The notes beneath the pieces are model-generated. The model saw only the letters and a program-made list of their open reading frames with translations, ran no database searches and was not told the DNA's origin. 15,455 nucleotides of DNA, from contig RMBW01000283.1 of NCBI GenBank assembly GCA_004009845.1, positions 1-15,455 of the forward strand, in the 5' to 3' direction. Positions 1-7,597 of the stretch are shown here, one piece after another. The stretch comes from Davidsoniella eucalypti. Lineage: Eukaryota; Ascomycota; Sordariomycetes; Microascales; Ceratocystidaceae. Both the position numbers and the translations under genes were made by a program. Each line of letters begins with the position of its first letter. Position 1 is the stretch's first letter.

Positions 1-881
1 TTCAGAGGGCTGGCGAAGACGGTTAGCACTGTTCTCCTGGTGTTCTTGGGCGGCCGCCATGGCGGACAAATACGAGAACTGAGTAGCATCACTTGAGCTT
101 TGCTAACCAATCCTGGGCCCCGCGCACTGGAGACTTATTCGAGCTGGGGCCCTTGTACAGATGGTTCGATAATGTCGACGTTTAAAACCGTGGGTCATGA
201 GAAAGGAGAGAGACCTGTGGCGGAAGAGATCCTGTTGTTTAGGCGAGTTGCGCTTGGGGCAGCAAGGAGGCCCAGTCGTCCTGGGCGAAGGAACAGAAAT
301 TGCGCAGGTATGTCTCAATCTCCTGATTACTGCGTTTCTTGGCTGCCATCCGTCTGAGGATGGAACGCTGTGGACAGGCGACGCTGAATGCCGAACCGGC
401 GACATACTTCTCCCTCAGAATAATTGCGCAAATTGAGGCCCTCTGTCGGAGACGATTGCTTGAGGAAAAACGTGGTGCGAGAAAACATGGATTAGCAAGG
501 CTTCAGCGGTGGCTTGTGCGGTTGTAGACGACATGGGGATCAGGATCTGGGACTTAGACAGGCGGTCGGTGACACCCAGAATGGAAGTATAGCCTGAAGA
601 GGTAGGTAGTGGGCCAATAAAGTCCATTGCTGTTCAGCCCAGGGTCTAGACGGTACTGGCAGAGGTTTCAATAGACCGCGCTTTTGCTCTCGCCAGATCT
701 TGCTCTTGCCGCAAGAGGAGCAGTTGGACACGAATTGTCGGACGTCGTTAGTCAAGCCAGGCCAGGCATACTCGCGCGATACAAGATCACGAGTGATTGC
801 TCTTCCGGGGTGTCCGGCCAGAGTAGAGTCGTGAGTCTGCTGGATGATCTTGGTTCTCAGGGTTCGTAGTATGGGACCCAA
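1..881 (-). pseudogene. pol: Pol of element A, integrase (frameshifted, cut by window edge)
   Basis: Integrase that would insert the cDNA. An N-terminal HHCC zinc finger is visible ('THDSTLAGHPG' then 'CSSC'). In the DDE core the first Asp is in 'GVTDRLSKS', the second in 'VSDRGPQF', and the Glu follows 'FHPQTDG' in 'SQE'. A C-terminal helix with 'AAAQEHQENSANRLRQP' runs into position 1. At least four frame changes separate these blocks (around 630, 435, 350 and 255, with more between 100 and 200), so no single frame encodes it. The GPY/F region, any chromodomain and the 3' LTR are beyond the left edge. The integrase of A-prime is absent from the window, so the breaks cannot be compared with it. 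Confidence 0.82.
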
Positions 882-2600
882 AGTCTATCACGCCAACGCA
901 GCAGTCCGTCTTGGTCAACCTTACACTCGCTCATCTGCCATTGCAGACCCCAGTCGGCGGGGAACGAGCGAGCTTCATCTCGTACTAATTTACGAGCCAG
1001 CCACCAGCGGTTATTATTGGCAAGGGCTTGGTTCCATAGGTCAGTCATCTCGGGGTCAGCGAAAGGGGATGGTACTACTTCTCTAGTTGCGTTATCGTCA
1101 GTCGGCGCATCCTTGTCTGGCTCCTGAGCCCAAACTGCGCCGATTACTACCAGGTCATTGCTCGACTCACTCTTCTCGAGGAGTTGGTGCACACGACTAG
1201 CCAGCCTATCGTCTTTTTCGTCGGCTGGCATGTCCTGGTCCCTTCTTGAAAGGGCGTCTGGTACGATTTGCTCGGTGCCTGGGCGGTGGCGCAGGCAGAA
1301 GCTAAAGTCAGAGAGCTCATATCCCCAGCGACGCTGTCTCTCGGCAAGCGTTCTCTTGGTGCGAAAGTACTCCAGATTGCGGTGGTCAGTCCATACCACA
1401 AAGTCAACCCCTAGGAGGAAATGGCGCCATTCTCGAATGGACCAGTAGATGGCCAACATCTCCTTGTCGTGAATCGGGTAGTTGGCTTCCGGGGGAGTAA
1501 GCTTGCGCGAGAGGAAGGCGATGGGGTGCATAAGGCCATCATCGCCTCGCTGGGATAATTCTGCTCCTAAGGCGTAACCAGACGAGTCGGCGGTCAGTAC
1601 AGTTTCTTTCAGGGGGTCAAAAGGAGTCAGAACAGGGGGAGTAAGGAAGGCTTTCTTAACTTCGGCAAAAGAGTGAGCACAGGCATCAGACCATACGAAA
1701 GGGGTGTCCTTCTTGGTTAACCCTACCAGAGGCGCCATTAATTCTGACAGTCGAGGCACAAAATCTCTGTAGAAATTCACGAAGCCAATAAACCCGCGTA
1801 AACCTTTCAATGTCGTAGGTGGTTTCCATTCACGAATCGCTAGGGTTTTCTCGGGGTCAGCCTTGATACCAATACCTGGGCCGACTATGAATCCGAGGAA
1901 CTTAATCTCCTTAGCCAGAAAGTGACACTTGCGCAAGTCGAGTTGAAGGCCGGCTTGATCGAGTGCATGGACGATCTCGAGCACTAGTTGTCTATGCTCC
2001 TCCTCAGTACCGCTGGAGTAAATATCCACGTCATCGATATAAGCGCTGCAGCTAATACCTAGCCATTTCCGAAGGACCGAGTTGATGTAGCGTTGGAAGG
2101 CAGCAGGGCGTTGGTCAGACCGAAGGGGATGACGTTCCATTCGAAGGCCCCTAGGGGAGTCCGAAAAGCGGTTAACTCCTCATAGCCAGGGGCTATACGA
2201 ATACGATGGAAAGCAGCAATGACATCTACCTTGGACACCCACTTGGCTTCCGAAATTTGCCGCAGGGTGTCATGGCTAAGGGGTAAGGGGTATGAGTCCT
2301 TTTTGGAAATAGCGTTGACTGCGCGGTAGTCTACGCAGAAACGAATTCCACCTCCAGGTTTCTTTACAAATAGCACTGGAGAGCCCACTTCAGACTTTGT
2401 GTCTTTATCCATTTAGTAGCCAGTAGTTCCGTCAACGTCTTCTGCATCACCAACAACTCTGCCCGGACAACGGGTAAAGCGATTGTACAGGTAACGTCTT
2501 TCCCTCCAGCAGCTCGATCTTCAAGTCCACTCCAGGCCGGTGCGGCGGGAGGTCCTTGGACGCCTTTGCCTCGAATGCTGAGGCCACAGGTCTTAACCAT
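857..2600 (-). pseudogene. pol: Pol of element A, reverse transcriptase and RNase H (frameshifted)
   Basis: RNA-dependent DNA polymerase plus RNase H. Visible motifs are 'VLFVKKPGG' and 'RFCVDYRAVN' (fingers), 'KVDVIAAFH' (first catalytic Asp), 'AYIDDVDIYSS' (YIDD box), 'FLGFIVGPG' (thumb start), 'TADSSGYALGAEL', 'TDHRNLEYF' and 'VPDALSRR' (RNase H). The reading passes through three frames: single-base losses relative to A-prime lie near 2403-2409 (AAAGAC for AAAGGAC) and 2106-2109 (CCC for CCCC), and another CCCC-to-CCC loss at 860-862 ends the frame before the integrase. All catalytic residues are present, so the defect is in frame only. Positions 1921-2160 differ from A-prime by about 14%, almost all synonymous, while 1681-1920 differ by about 1%. 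Confidence 0.88.
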
Positions 2601-3112
2601 TCAGGCAGTGGAGGTCTCTCCTGTTCCTTTTGCGCTAATGCTCTGTTGACGTCCTCTAGTGTAATCCGGTAGATGGCGAGGTCGTCGTCGTTGTCGCAGA
2701 GCTTGTGGAATTCGTCAGGTGTCAGTTCTTCGGCCGTAGGGACTTCAATTTGTCCGGAACGAGGGTGCAAGTGCACGTCGTGGTTAATGAGCCAGCGTTG
2801 ACCGAGTATCAGGTCTTCGGTCTGGCCGGGGACGACGTAGGCCCATATGTCCTCGTGGTGGTCGGGCAAGTGTAGTGTGAACTGAGCGATTTGTGTGATG
2901 ACGGGGGGACTGGTTTGCGATGCAGCGAGGGATACCTTACGAGGTTCGATGGGTAATGTCTTCGTGGCGTGGGCGAGTAGGCGCGGGGGCACGACGGCGA
3001 GGCAGAGACAGCCACTGTCGACGAGAGCCTTCGTAGAAAAAGTATTCATAGATAAATCTAGATACGTTCCCTTAGCTCCCATCTCTAATCTAACTATCTG
3101 TTCGCCTTCCAT
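2447..3112 (-). pseudogene. pol: Pol of element A, N-terminal part: aspartic protease and linker to RT
   Basis: The retropepsin that would process Gag and Pol. The active-site triad is D32-S33-G34 in 'ALVDSGC', counted from the ATG at 3112, followed by the second half of the fold ('DLILGQRWL', about 107-115). The ATG is 38 nt after the gag stop, but the frame is open further upstream to the -1 overlap with gag, so this is probably the first visible Met of Pol rather than its true start. The frame ends early at 2447: the 'LYPLS' region reads ttgtccgggc here where the A-prime copy has ttgtctcgcgc, a one-base loss near 2461-2466. From there the RT N-terminus continues in another frame. Confidence 0.85.
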
Positions 3113-3124
3113 CGTATCCTCCTT

Positions 3125-3160
3125 ACCAGGGCGCGACTTGTCCTGGTCACCTAAAAATCC
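3125..3160 (-). promoter_or_regulatory. Candidate gag-pol -1 frameshift cassette of element A
   Basis: On the minus strand the gag frame ends G GAT TTT TAG (heptamer at 3160-3154). Pol is in the -1 frame and is open from a TGA at 3169-3167, so the overlap is only about 13 nt and centres on this site. Three nt after the TAG a hairpin begins: ACCAGG (3147-3142) pairs with CCTGGT (3130-3125) around an 11-nt loop. The spacer from heptamer to stem is 6 nt, within the usual range. GGAUUUU is a known shifty heptamer in dianthoviruses. Confidence 0.72.
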
Positions 3161-5082
3161 ATCAAATCATCCTCATCAGTGGCCGGGCGGTGCGTGTTGG
3201 TAGAGGCCACCACGGCGGTGCTTTCGGACGAGGGCAGCAGGCGATCCATCATCAGGTGGTCTGTTTTCGCAAGTTCTTCACGTACCGCGGGGCGGACTTC
3301 ATCGCGTATGGCCGTCTTAACGGCGCCGTTGATAGCGTTGATTAGCACCTTGTTGGTCTTAGGTCCTTGTAGAGTTCGACGCGAGGGACATTGATTGGCG
3401 ATATGTCCGGGCTGCGAGCAGATGAAACAAATTCCTTCTCGTAGCATGCGACTGCGTTCAGTAGGGTTGAGGCGTGGCTTGTCATTACGGGGTTGCTGCG
3501 TTTGACGAGGAGCATTGCTTCGTGAGGGGGGCTCGGCACGCGCTCTCCAGTTGTCGCTGTCTCGGTATTGGGTAGGACGCGAGGTCTTCTTCGTGTAAGG
3601 ACCGTAGTAATCATGGTGGCGGCTGAAATGGTCGAGCAGGCTCTCAGTGACTTCCCTGTAAGTAGGCAGGCTCCAGAGGATGGTGGTTTTGACCACTAGC
3701 TCTTCCCGTGTGGCGCGACGTAGGAGGTCGATGAGCATGTCGTCGTCTTGCATACCTGCGGCCAGAGCTAACCCTTCGAAACGGTTGAAGAAGTCGAGGA
3801 ATGATTCGTGGGACTCCTGGCGAGCACCAAAGAAAGCAGTGCGGGCTTGCGACTTACGGGCACGGCTGCGGAACATGAGGTCGAGTTTGTCTAGCAGCTT
3901 GTCGTATGAGCCTGGCTGGTCGCTAATGGAGACGAAGAACTCGTTGAGTTTGGCGCGTGTGTCGGTGCCCAGTCGGCTGAACAGGTAAGCAGTTCGGGCC
4001 AGCTCGTCGCCTATGGCTCGACCGTCGATTCGCATCTTGAAAATTGCTAAGGTGCGCCAGTTTTCGTATTCCGCGTGGGTGCCTCCAAATTCGATTAAGT
4101 GAGGCTGAGATGGGCGGACGCGGCTACGGGATCTCGAACGTCTTCTAGTAGTGACGGCAGTAGTTGGGACAGGAGGCATGGCGGGAGCGGTAGGTTCAGT
4201 GTGGTTGCCTATGACTAATTGGGACAGAAGCGAAACAGTGTCCTTTAGTTCCCTAAGTTCGTTGAGCAGCGCATTGTCGGCAGGCTGGGGAGCGCGTGAA
4301 TGGGCAGGGCCAGGAGAACGCGTCGGCTGGCGGCCGCGTGATGGGGGGCGCGACGCGTGGCGGACAGACATTCCCATGCTTTCGGCCAGACGGGCCAAGT
4401 CAGAGTCGGGGGAAGGGTGCTGGCTGACGGAAGGGCGACGACGAGAATGGGTATCTACACCGGGGGCAAAGTGGGATAGGCTTCGAACAGAGGCAGCACG
4501 ACTAATGGCACGGGTGTGAGTGGTCTCGTATGAGATTAGTTCCTCAGCTTCATATGCAGCAGCTCTTGGAGCGGCTAGAGGAGCGCGGGAAGAGTGTACG
4601 GGGTTACCATCCTTATCACGCGGGGGAGAGCGTGGGATGCCGATGAAACAGGAGGAAAGGAGGCGTGAGGATACGTGAGCACGAGCATGCGCCTCGCGGA
4701 TTACGCGGTTACCACAGGTGACGTGGCTAACAAAGTCATCGGTGAAGGTGAGGTGACCCAAGTTATCGTGAAAGTGTTCCTTATGGGCGAGGACGTCGCG
4801 TGTCAGAGGGCAAAAGCCAAGGAGGGAGGCCAGACGGGCGCGCTCCTTGCGCTTGAATAGTACGAGGTAACACCAGCCGGGCTTGCGCCAGGCGCGCTTC
4901 GTGGGTAGGTCGAAAGCGGACAAGATGTAGCCTTCAGTTGATTCCTGGTTGGGTTTCAGGAAGGGAACACGCGTCAGGGCAAAGTTAAGCCAGGTCATAG
5001 TAACCCGGTAGCACCAGGTGTCGTAGATGCAGTGAGTCAGAGTGGCGAGGAGGCCCCAGAACAGGAATAGCAAGTCGGACAT
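3151..5082 (-). CDS. gag: Gag polyprotein of element A (643 aa)
   Basis: Structural protein that would form the cytoplasmic virus-like particle and bind genomic RNA. I start it at the ATG at 5082 because the upstream in-frame extension is only translated leader repeat. Residues 1-38 are hydrophobic and may be membrane-associated. Residues 64-125 form a domain conserved with element B (GWCYL at 69-73, LFKR-x-ER, HFH at 103-105). Residues 150-330 are Arg/Ser/Pro-rich with a possible short coiled coil at 267-292. Residues 335-490 look like a retrotransposon capsid (retrotrans_gag type, 'NWRTLAIFKM'). One CCHC zinc knuckle lies at C552, C555, H560, C565. The frame is fully open, unlike pol, and ends in GGATTTTTAG, a likely -1 frameshift site into pol. 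The central part is nearly identical to the A-prime fragment on the other strand. Confidence 0.9.
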   Translation of the reverse strand: MSDLLFLFWGLLATLTHCIYDTWCYRVTMTWLNFALTRVPFLKPNQESTEGYILSAFDLPTKRAWRKPGWCYLVLFKRKERARLASLLGFCPLTRDVLAHKEHFHDNLGHLTFTDDFVSHVTCGNRVIREAHARAHVSSRLLSSCFIGIPRSPPRDKDGNPVHSSRAPLAAPRAAAYEAEELISYETTHTRAISRAASVRSLSHFAPGVDTHSRRRPSVSQHPSPDSDLARLAESMGMSVRHASRPPSRGRQPTRSPGPAHSRAPQPADNALLNELRELKDTVSLLSQLVIGNHTEPTAPAMPPVPTTAVTTRRRSRSRSRVRPSQPHLIEFGGTHAEYENWRTLAIFKMRIDGRAIGDELARTAYLFSRLGTDTRAKLNEFFVSISDQPGSYDKLLDKLDLMFRSRARKSQARTAFFGARQESHESFLDFFNRFEGLALAAGMQDDDMLIDLLRRATREELVVKTTILWSLPTYREVTESLLDHFSRHHDYYGPYTKKTSRPTQYRDSDNWRARAEPPSRSNAPRQTQQPRNDKPRLNPTERSRMLREGICFICSQPGHIANQCPSRRTLQGPKTNKVLINAINGAVKTAIRDEVRPAVREELAKTDHLMMDRLLPSSESTAVVASTNTHRPATDEDDLMDF

Positions 5083-5142
5083 AGTGACTTGGACGGTACG
5101 CGAGAAGTGGACGAGCGGACAGATGGGGCAGGTGCAACTAGG

Positions 5143-5309
5143 GCAAGCAGACGGCTTGGACAAAAGGGAGAAAGCAAGCGGACGGCTTGGACAGAAGGGA
5201 AAGCAAGCGGACGGCTTGGACAGTGGAGAGGGCAAGCGGACGGCTTGGACAGAAAAGAAGGCAAGCGGTCGGCTTGGACAGGAAAGAGGGCAAGCAGACG
5301 GCTTGGACA
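5143..5309 (-). repeat. Six-copy tandem hairpin array in the A leader
   Basis: Six copies of a 20-bp core (plus strand GCAAGCRGWCGGCTTGGACA) start at 5143, 5174, 5203, 5232, 5261 and 5290. They are separated by 9-nt (first gap 11-nt) purine-rich linkers, giving a 29-bp period. Each core contains the perfect inverted repeat CAAGC-5nt-GCTTG. The only core positions that vary (G/A and A/T) lie in the 5-nt loop, while the stems are invariant in all six. The array begins 16 bp past the primer-binding site and ends before the gag start, so it lies in the 5' leader of the genomic RNA. Because 29 is not a multiple of 3, the array happens to be open in several frames. Confidence 0.9.
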
Positions 5310-5325
5310 ACAAAACTTAAGAGTT

Positions 5326-5336
5326 ATCGGTCTCAA
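5326..5336 (-). other. Self-complementary primer-binding site of element A
   Basis: TTGAGACCGAT on the minus strand starts 2 nt after the CA that ends the LTR, the normal position of a primer-binding site. It pairs perfectly with 5392-5402. It can also pair locally with the LTR end (5339-5347) as 9 bp with one bulged base and a 3-nt loop, so two alternative structures compete for it. Confidence 0.75.
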
Positions 5337-5391
5337 AATGAGACGATATACGAGGATTTGCAAGGAAAAATGGTCGTAAAAGTGGATTGAA

Positions 5392-5402
5392 TTGAGACCG
5401 AT
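5392..5402 (-). other. Inferred mRNA 5' end and self-primer of element A (11 nt)
   Basis: ATCGGTCTCAA on the minus strand is the exact reverse complement of the 11 nt just downstream of the LTR (5326-5336), and complementarity stops at 11 in both directions. In the Tf1/sushi group the first 11 nt of the mRNA fold back on the primer-binding site and are cleaved to prime minus-strand DNA. The A at 5402 sits in a pyrimidine-rich, initiator-like context (CTCATCGG) also seen in element B. Confidence 0.75.
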
Positions 5403-5448
5403 GAGGGAGAAAGAGAAACTAAGACTAAACTACGAGGGAATCGGTCCC

Positions 5449-5455
5449 TATTTAT
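5449..5455 (-). promoter_or_regulatory. TATA-like box in LTR A
   Basis: ATAAATA on the minus strand, 47 bp upstream of the inferred mRNA start at 5402. The equivalent box in element B (TATAAATA) lies 48 bp upstream of its own inferred start, so both sequence and spacing are conserved between the two diverged LTRs. Confidence 0.6.
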
Positions 5456-5517
5456 GTCAAAGTCAAGTAGGGCCAAGGCAAGACTTGGCCAATACTGATG
5501 GGCCTTAGACCCTTACA

Positions 5518-7522
5518 ACCTGCGTGGCGACCTCGTCTGAGGCTGCGTCCAGGTCTGGAACGTTGGACCAGACTGCGTTGATTACGACCAGGTTGTCTCC
5601 TGAGTCGGCAGGGGCGAGGAGTTGGTGTACTCTACTTAGCAGCCTGTCGTCGTTGGCATCCTTGGGCATGTCTTGGTCTCTGCGGGAAAGGGCATCGGGC
5701 ACAACTTGGTCTGTGCCCGGGCGGTGCTTGAGTTCAAAGCTAAAATCCGATAACTCGTAGCCCCAGCGGCGTTGGCGCTCTGCTAGGGTTCTTTTGGTCC
5801 TAAAGAACTCGAGGTTACGGTGGTCCGTGAATACAGTGAAATGGACTCCTAGGAGAAAGTGTCTCCATTGGCGGATCGCCCAATAAATCGCCAACATTTC
5901 CTTGTCGTGGATAGGATAGTTGGACTCAGCAGGGGTGAGTTTCCTAGACAGGAAGGCGATTGGGTGAAGGAGGCCGTCAGTGCCGCGCTGAGTGAGTTCA
6001 GCGCCGAGGGCATAGCCAGAGGAGTCCGCTGAGAGAATAGTTTCTCTATCAGGTTCGAAGGGGACCAAGAGGGGGGGAGCGACGAAGGCTTCCTTGATCT
6101 TGCGGAATGAGTCGTCGCAAGCGTCAGTCCAAATGAAGGGTGTATCCTTTTTGGTTAAGTTGGTTAGGGGAGCCAGGGTTTCGGAGATGCGAGGGACAAA
6201 GTCCCTGTAAAAGTTGACAAAGCCTGTGAAGCGGCGTAACTCTGTCAGAGTGTAGGGACGTTCCCAGTTGCGAATGGCTTCGGACTTGTCCGGGTCTGCA
6301 CGGATGCCTAGGCCTGGGCCCACCAGGAATCCGAGGAACTTAATTTCCTTGGCTGCGAATTGGCATTTCCTGATGTCGAGCTGGAGGTCTGCTTTGTCCA
6401 GGGCGGATATAATTTCCAGGACTAGTTTGCGGTGGTCTTCAAGGGACCCGCTGGAATAGATACAGACGTCGTCGATATAGGCGTCACAGTTGATACCATG
6501 CCATTTGTCCAGCACTACGTTGATGCGGCGTTGGAAGGCAGCTGGGGCGTTGGTAAGCCCGAAGGGGACGACATTCCACTGGAAGGCACCCAGTGGGGTG
6601 CGAAAGGCTGTTAAGTGTTCAGAGCCTGGGGCAATTCGGATGCGGTGGAAGGCCGAGATAACGTCTACCTTGGAAACCCATTCAGAACCTGTGATGCGAC
6701 GCAGAGTTTCTCCCATGAGAGGCAGGGGGTACTTGTCCTTGATTGATGCGTTGTTAACTCCACGGTAGTCCACGCAGAAGCGTACTCCGCCTCCTGGTTT
6801 ATTGACGAAGAGGACGGAGGAACCGTGTTCCGAGTCAGAGGGGCTGATGAACTGGGTGCCTTTGAGGCCTTCCAGGGTCTTTTGGAGGACGAGGAGTTCC
6901 GGGCGTGTGAGGGGGTAAAGCGACTGGGTAGGGATTTTGGCGCCTGGTTTGAGCCTGATTTCCAAGTCTACTCCTGGCCTGTGCGGGGGTAGTGTCTCGG
7001 CTAGTTTAGGGTCGAAAGCCGAGGCTACTGGCTCTAACCAGTCGGGTAAATGCGGACGTGATTTGTCCTTATGGGCGAGAGCGATCTGGATGTTCTCCAG
7101 CGAAGCTCTATAAATACTCACGTTGCCCTCCTCGCTGCAGAGTTTATAAAATTCCTCTGCGTTTAGCTCTTCAGCAGGTGCGATAATCACCTCTTGTTTC
7201 CGAGGCCGGAGCCTTACATCGTTGTTTACCAACCATCTCTGGCCTAGGATGATGTCCTCAGTTTGGCCAGGAACCACGTAGGCCCAAATGGTTTCTTGGT
7301 GGCCGTTGATGGTGAGGGAGAAGGCGGCGATGGTGTCGATGTGCGGGGGTTGTCCTGTGTAGTGACTTGGACAATCTCTCGTTCGGAGATGGTGTGGGTG
7401 AGGATGGCGTGAGGGAGGAGACGCGGGTGAACGACGGCGACAGTGAGGCAGCCACTATCCACGAGGGCCTTAGTCGAGTAGTCACCTAAACTTACGTCTA
7501 AATAATTACCCGAGGCACTCAT
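5518..7522 (-). pseudogene. pol: Pol of element B: protease, RT and RNase H, truncated by A
   Basis: The protease has D22-S23-G24 in 'ALVDSGC', counted from the ATG at 7522. One frame break lies in the protease at or near a run of five G on plus (7345-7349). From there a single frame runs to 5518. Counted from the Met at 7277, RT motifs are 'SVLFVNKPGGG' (154-164), 'KVDVISAF' with catalytic D205, and 'AYIDD' (266-270). RNase H motifs are 'SADSSGYALGAEL' (D418), 'TDHRNLEFF' (D485) and 'VPDALSRR' (D528). Coding sequence stops at residue 587, where A's LTR begins; the last residues of the open frame are LTR translation. Integrase is missing from this side. The long intact stretch suggests a fairly young element. 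Confidence 0.88.
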
Positions 7523-7561
7523 TTCTAATCTGACTATTCTATCTCCAATTGATTCCCCCTT

Positions 7562-7597
7562 GTCGGGGAGCGGTTTCCCCCGACTATCTAAAAATCC
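7562..7597 (-). promoter_or_regulatory. Candidate gag-pol -1 frameshift cassette of element B
   Basis: On the minus strand gag ends G GAT TTT TAG (heptamer 7597-7591). Pol is in the -1 frame, open from a TGA at 7603-7601. Three nt after the TAG, GTCGGGG (7584-7578) pairs perfectly with CCCCGAC (7568-7562) around a 9-nt loop. The heptamer, 3-nt gap and 23-nt hairpin footprint are the same as in element A, although the stem sequence is entirely different. Confidence 0.75.

Larger units (their letters stand above)
1..5517 (-). mobile_element. Ty3/gypsy LTR retrotransposon 'A' (3' part off-window)
   Basis: Reading on the minus strand the order is 5' LTR, self-complementary primer-binding site, leader with a tandem hairpin array, gag, then protease, reverse transcriptase, RNase H and integrase. 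RT before integrase is the Ty3/gypsy (Metaviridae) order. The left window edge cuts the element inside the integrase C-terminal region, so any GPY/F domain, chromodomain and 3' LTR are outside. The right boundary is firm: the LTR terminus (TGT on the minus strand, 5517) directly abuts the interrupted pol of element B, so A inserted into B. The expected 5-bp target duplication would be the flank 5518-5522 (acctg on plus); its partner is not visible. Gag is intact but pol has several single-base frame breaks, so this copy would need helper proteins unless the breaks are sequencing errors. Confidence 0.93.
5339..5517 (-). repeat. 5' LTR of element A (179 bp)
   Basis: On the minus strand the segment begins TGTAAGGG and ends GTCTCA, giving the usual TG...CA termini. 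It is followed by two T residues and then the primer-binding site. The outer end is fixed by the abrupt break in element B's pol reading frame. It aligns in layout with the 178-bp LTR of element B: shared blocks around 'gggccttag', a TATA-like box, and a conserved transcription start region. The second LTR is outside the window, so the boundaries come from the junction and from comparison with B, not from an LTR pair. Confidence 0.85.

Noticed and set aside
4151..4519. A 122-codon plus-strand frame opposite gag A
   Set aside because: It is an antisense reading of the Arg/Ser-rich Gag linker, with skewed composition and no domain.
5143..5309. Regularly spaced 20-bp repeats that resemble a CRISPR array
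   Set aside because: Linkers are only 9-11 nt, purine-rich and similar to each other, there are no cas genes, and the array sits in the leader of a eukaryotic retrotransposon.
5083..5313. Upstream extension of gag A to a Met at 5313 (720 aa)
   Set aside because: The extra 77 residues are translated leader repeat of 29-bp period, open in several frames. The Met at 5082 begins the segment conserved with element B.
5326..5336. A conventional tRNA primer-binding site
   Set aside because: It shows no recognisable TGG-initial tRNA 3'-end match, and the exact 11-nt complement in the LTR with a compensating change in B fits self-priming.
5515..5524. Shared flank ACAACC at both LTR outer ends as a target-site preference
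   Set aside because: There are only two insertions, three shared bases beyond the terminus, and neither target duplication can be seen in full. Too little to claim a preference.
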